Below, one piece after another: positions 6,995 through 8,296 of a DNA stretch of 8,296 nt. The stretch comes from Chloroflexota bacterium (lineage in GTDB: Bacteria > Chloroflexota > Dehalococcoidia > Dehalococcoidales > UBA3254). The translations under genes and the position numbers were made by a program. Location: positions 1-8,296 of the forward strand of contig JAGDMY010000148.1 of assembly GCA_017860765.1 (NCBI GenBank). Reading direction: 5' to 3'. A model generated the notes under the pieces. The model had not been told where the DNA came from and made no database searches. It saw nothing but the letters and a program-made list of their open reading frames with translations. Position 1 is the first letter of the stretch. Every line of letters begins with the position of its first letter.

Positions 6995-7034
6995 TCTGAA
7001 TGATCTCCAGCAGGTAAAATAATCCGGGGAAAAT

Positions 7035-7076
7035 ATTAGCCCCTCGCGGGTTATTCAGGATGGCGAGGAGCCTAAT
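7035..7076 (-). promoter_or_regulatory. stem-loop in the leuS 5' leader
   Basis: On the plus strand ATTAGCCCCTCGC (7035-7047) and GCGAGGAGCCTAAT (7063-7076) are near-complementary. On the minus-strand RNA this is a 9-bp stem with one U-G wobble, extendable by about four A-U pairs past a one-base bulge, closing a 15-nt loop. A short U-rich stretch (UAAUAUUUUCC) follows, so it could be an attenuator-like structure about 40 nt before the leuS start. It is not a T-box: no GGTGGTACCGCG-like sequence is present in the leader. The fold is seen; the regulatory role is inferred. Confidence 0.5.
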
Positions 7077-7107
7077 ACGCGCTGATTTCATCTTCTCATC
7101 GTAAATA

Positions 7108-7136
7108 ATTGTAGCAACAAAGGATAGGCCACGCAA
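7108..7136 (-). promoter_or_regulatory. candidate leuS promoter
   Basis: Minus-strand TACAAT (7108-7113, 5/6 match) is preceded after exactly 17 bp by TTGCGT (7131-7136, 3/6 match with the key TTG). Transcription would begin near 7101, giving a leader of about 107 nt that contains the stem-loop at 7035-7076. It probably serves leuS, yggS and proC together. Confidence 0.5.
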
Positions 7137-7148
7137 CAGACGAAGGGC

Positions 7149-7173
7149 GGACTGAATTCCAATTCACAAGTCC
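7149..7173. other. inverted repeat downstream of the small unknown gene
   Basis: GGACTGAATTCC and AATTCACAAGTCC form a two-part hairpin (GGACT/AGTCC outer stem, GAATT/AATTC inner stem) 34 bp beyond the stop of the unknown gene. No T-run follows on the minus strand, so it is at best a weak or factor-assisted terminator or a 3' end stabiliser. Confidence 0.35.
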
Positions 7174-7206
7174 GAATAGCTAATCACCTCAACAACCAAA
7201 TTCAAG

Positions 7207-7587
7207 CTAGTCAATGAGTCCTGCCTGCAGGCTCTTCAAACTCTCCTTTATTTTTTCCTGCATCGCGTTTTTGGGGACTCTGGAAAGTGGCTGCAGGAAA
7301 TTGAGCAGACATTCCTCTAAAATACTTTGTATGGTTTCCAGGATAAGGTCTTTCAAATTGAGCGTCATGGAATCGAGGGAAAGCCTTTCCTTCTCCTCTC
7401 CGGGTTCCTCATTGAAGGAAAGCGTGAAAATGTCCTTGCCTACCTTGAACTCCCAGAGGTTGGGCATCCCGGGAGACACCAGTTTGAACATCTGGCAGCA
7501 TTGGGTCTTGCCGATCGTGGACAGGAATTTGCGGCGGAAGATTTCGCCCATAGGCAAATCTATAACTACCTCATAATGGAAAGACAT
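7207..7587 (-). CDS. uncharacterised 126-aa protein coupled to a cation/proton antiporter
   Basis: I do not recognise this protein. The start is ATG at 7587, five bases after a perfect AAGGAGG (7593-7599). A GTG nine codons further upstream (7614) is also in frame but would put the Shine-Dalgarno inside the gene, so the ATG is preferred. The protein has no signal peptide and no membrane helix, and is probably cytosolic. The N-terminal 60 residues look like mixed strands (HYEVVIDLP, NLWEFKVGKDIFTLSF) with adjacent Cys30-Cys31. The second half is helical (LNLKDLILETIQSILEECLLNFL, then a basic amphipathic helix). Its first 17 bp overlap the end of the antiporter gene, so translation is probably coupled and a regulatory or accessory role for the antiporter is possible. 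That role is inference from position only. Confidence 0.75.
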   Translation of the reverse strand: MSFHYEVVIDLPMGEIFRRKFLSTIGKTQCCQMFKLVSPGMPNLWEFKVGKDIFTLSFNEEPGEEKERLSLDSMTLNLKDLILETIQSILEECLLNFLQPLSRVPKNAMQEKIKESLKSLQAGLID

Positions 7588-8296
7588 TTTTTCCTCCTTG
7601 CGCGGCCCTGGCACGTTGATCTTCTCCGCCCCGGCGATAAACCGCTGACAGGATGACAGGAGTGACGATGATGGTTATCATTACAGCCATAACCGCTATA
7701 CCAAACAGCTCCTGGGGAATAATACCGCGGGTGAGGCCGATACTGGCGATAATCAGGTTAACTTCGCCCCTTGGCACCATACCAAACCCAATTCTGGCGG
7801 ACCCCCGGAAATTAAAACCAACGGCCAGAGAGGGTATTCCGCATCCTAATAGTTTCCCGATAATCGCCAGGGCGCTGATGGCCAGGCCGTAGTAGACTGC
7901 TCCGCCAACGGCCTGGAAATTGACCAGCATGCCCATGACGACGAAGAAGATAGGCACAAAGACATGATGTAGAGTATCGATTGGCCTCGTCAGCACATTA
8001 GCCAGTTGGGTGTTGGAGAGCGCCAGCCCTATGGAATACGCCCCGATCACGGTGGCCAGTCCGAATTCTTCGGCCAGTCCTCCGGTAAGGAGAGCTATAG
8101 CTAAAGCAATGGAGATTGCGGCGCCTACCACCTTGAAGGCAATAGCGAACCTGGCAATATATTTAGCGATAAAGATTCCTATCACGGTTATCGCTATCCA
8201 GACTCCGATGGCTTTACCGATATTTATGGAGACCTGTGAAACCTGAAGGCCGCCCAGGGAAATCCCCAGTACCACCGTCAGCACCAATATACCCAT
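7571..8296 (-). CDS. CPA2-family cation/proton antiporter (KefB/NapA-like), C-terminal part
   Basis: Integral membrane antiporter exchanging Na+ or K+ for protons. The last 241 residues are visible; the gene starts beyond the right edge. The frame is open through 8296, and the methionine there is probably internal: in this family an Asp-Asp pair normally lies just before a segment like MGILVLTVVL, which matches the edge. About seven hydrophobic helices can be seen. Family marks are GAYSIGLALSNTQ (about 85-97), PIFFVVMGMLVNF (115-127) and GFGMVPRGEVNLIIASIG (170-187), the last being the conserved RGEV block. The protein ends soon after the final helix with a short polar tail, so no TrkA-N/RCK regulatory domain is attached, unlike full KefB/KefC. 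The stop (7571-7573) lies inside the start of the 126-aa unknown gene. The ion specificity cannot be judged here. Confidence 0.92.
   Translation of the reverse strand: MGILVLTVVLGISLGGLQVSQVSINIGKAIGVWIAITVIGIFIAKYIARFAIAFKVVGAAISIALAIALLTGGLAEEFGLATVIGAYSIGLALSNTQLANVLTRPIDTLHHVFVPIFFVVMGMLVNFQAVGGAVYYGLAISALAIIGKLLGCGIPSLAVGFNFRGSARIGFGMVPRGEVNLIIASIGLTRGIIPQELFGIAVMAVMITIIVTPVILSAVYRRGGEDQRARAAQGGKNVFPL
7588..7599 (-). promoter_or_regulatory. strong ribosome binding site deciding the start of the unknown gene
   Basis: AAGGAGG (7593-7599) followed by five A residues and ATG. It lies within the last codons of the antiporter gene and sets the start of the downstream gene at 7587 rather than at the upstream GTG (7614). 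Confidence 0.8.

Noticed and set aside
6995..7206. T-box riboswitch upstream of leuS
   Set aside because: leuS leaders often carry one in Gram-positives, but no GGTGGTACCGCG-like T-box sequence and no specifier-loop layout is present.

Overview
This is a chromosomal segment in which all supported genes lie on the minus strand, so the window reads biologically from right to left. It carries core metabolism and translation genes (leuS, a YggS/PLPBP-type gene, proC) between a cation/proton antiporter and a MarR-controlled multidrug efflux operon. I see no phage, IS, CRISPR or rRNA/tRNA content. The sequence does not fix the organism. Protein style and the leuS-yggS-proC run suggest an uncultured, probably anaerobic bacterium, possibly Chloroflexota (Dehalococcoidia-like). 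The efflux adaptor is a predicted lipoprotein. This placement is an inference of low confidence.

Right part (about 7207-8296): the C-terminal half of a CPA2-family (KefB/NapA-like) antiporter runs in from the right edge. It overlaps by 17 bp a small gene of unknown function (126 aa) that has a strong ribosome binding site, so the two are probably translated together.

Middle (2919-7206): a 212-bp intergenic stretch holds a plausible sigma-70-type promoter and a large stem-loop ahead of leuS. It is followed by leuS, a YggS-family PLP-homeostasis gene with a TTG start, and proC. The 3' end of leuS is damaged as presented. About 41 nt appear to be missing around 4655-4660 (deletion or assembly collapse). 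The normal C-terminal ending is still encoded one frame over and stops at 4579, while the open frame runs on into an unrelated tail to 4511.

Left part (1-2900): a consensus promoter with a 10-bp perfect inverted repeat over its -10 box drives marR. The marR gene overlaps a 14-TM DHA2-type drug exporter by 11 bp. A HlyD/MacA-like lipoprotein adaptor follows and continues beyond the left edge. The layout fits an autorepressed, drug-inducible efflux operon.

I found no convincing wholly new system. The strongest observations are the leuS 3' lesion, the marR operator/promoter, the leuS leader structure and the uncharacterised gene coupled to the antiporter.
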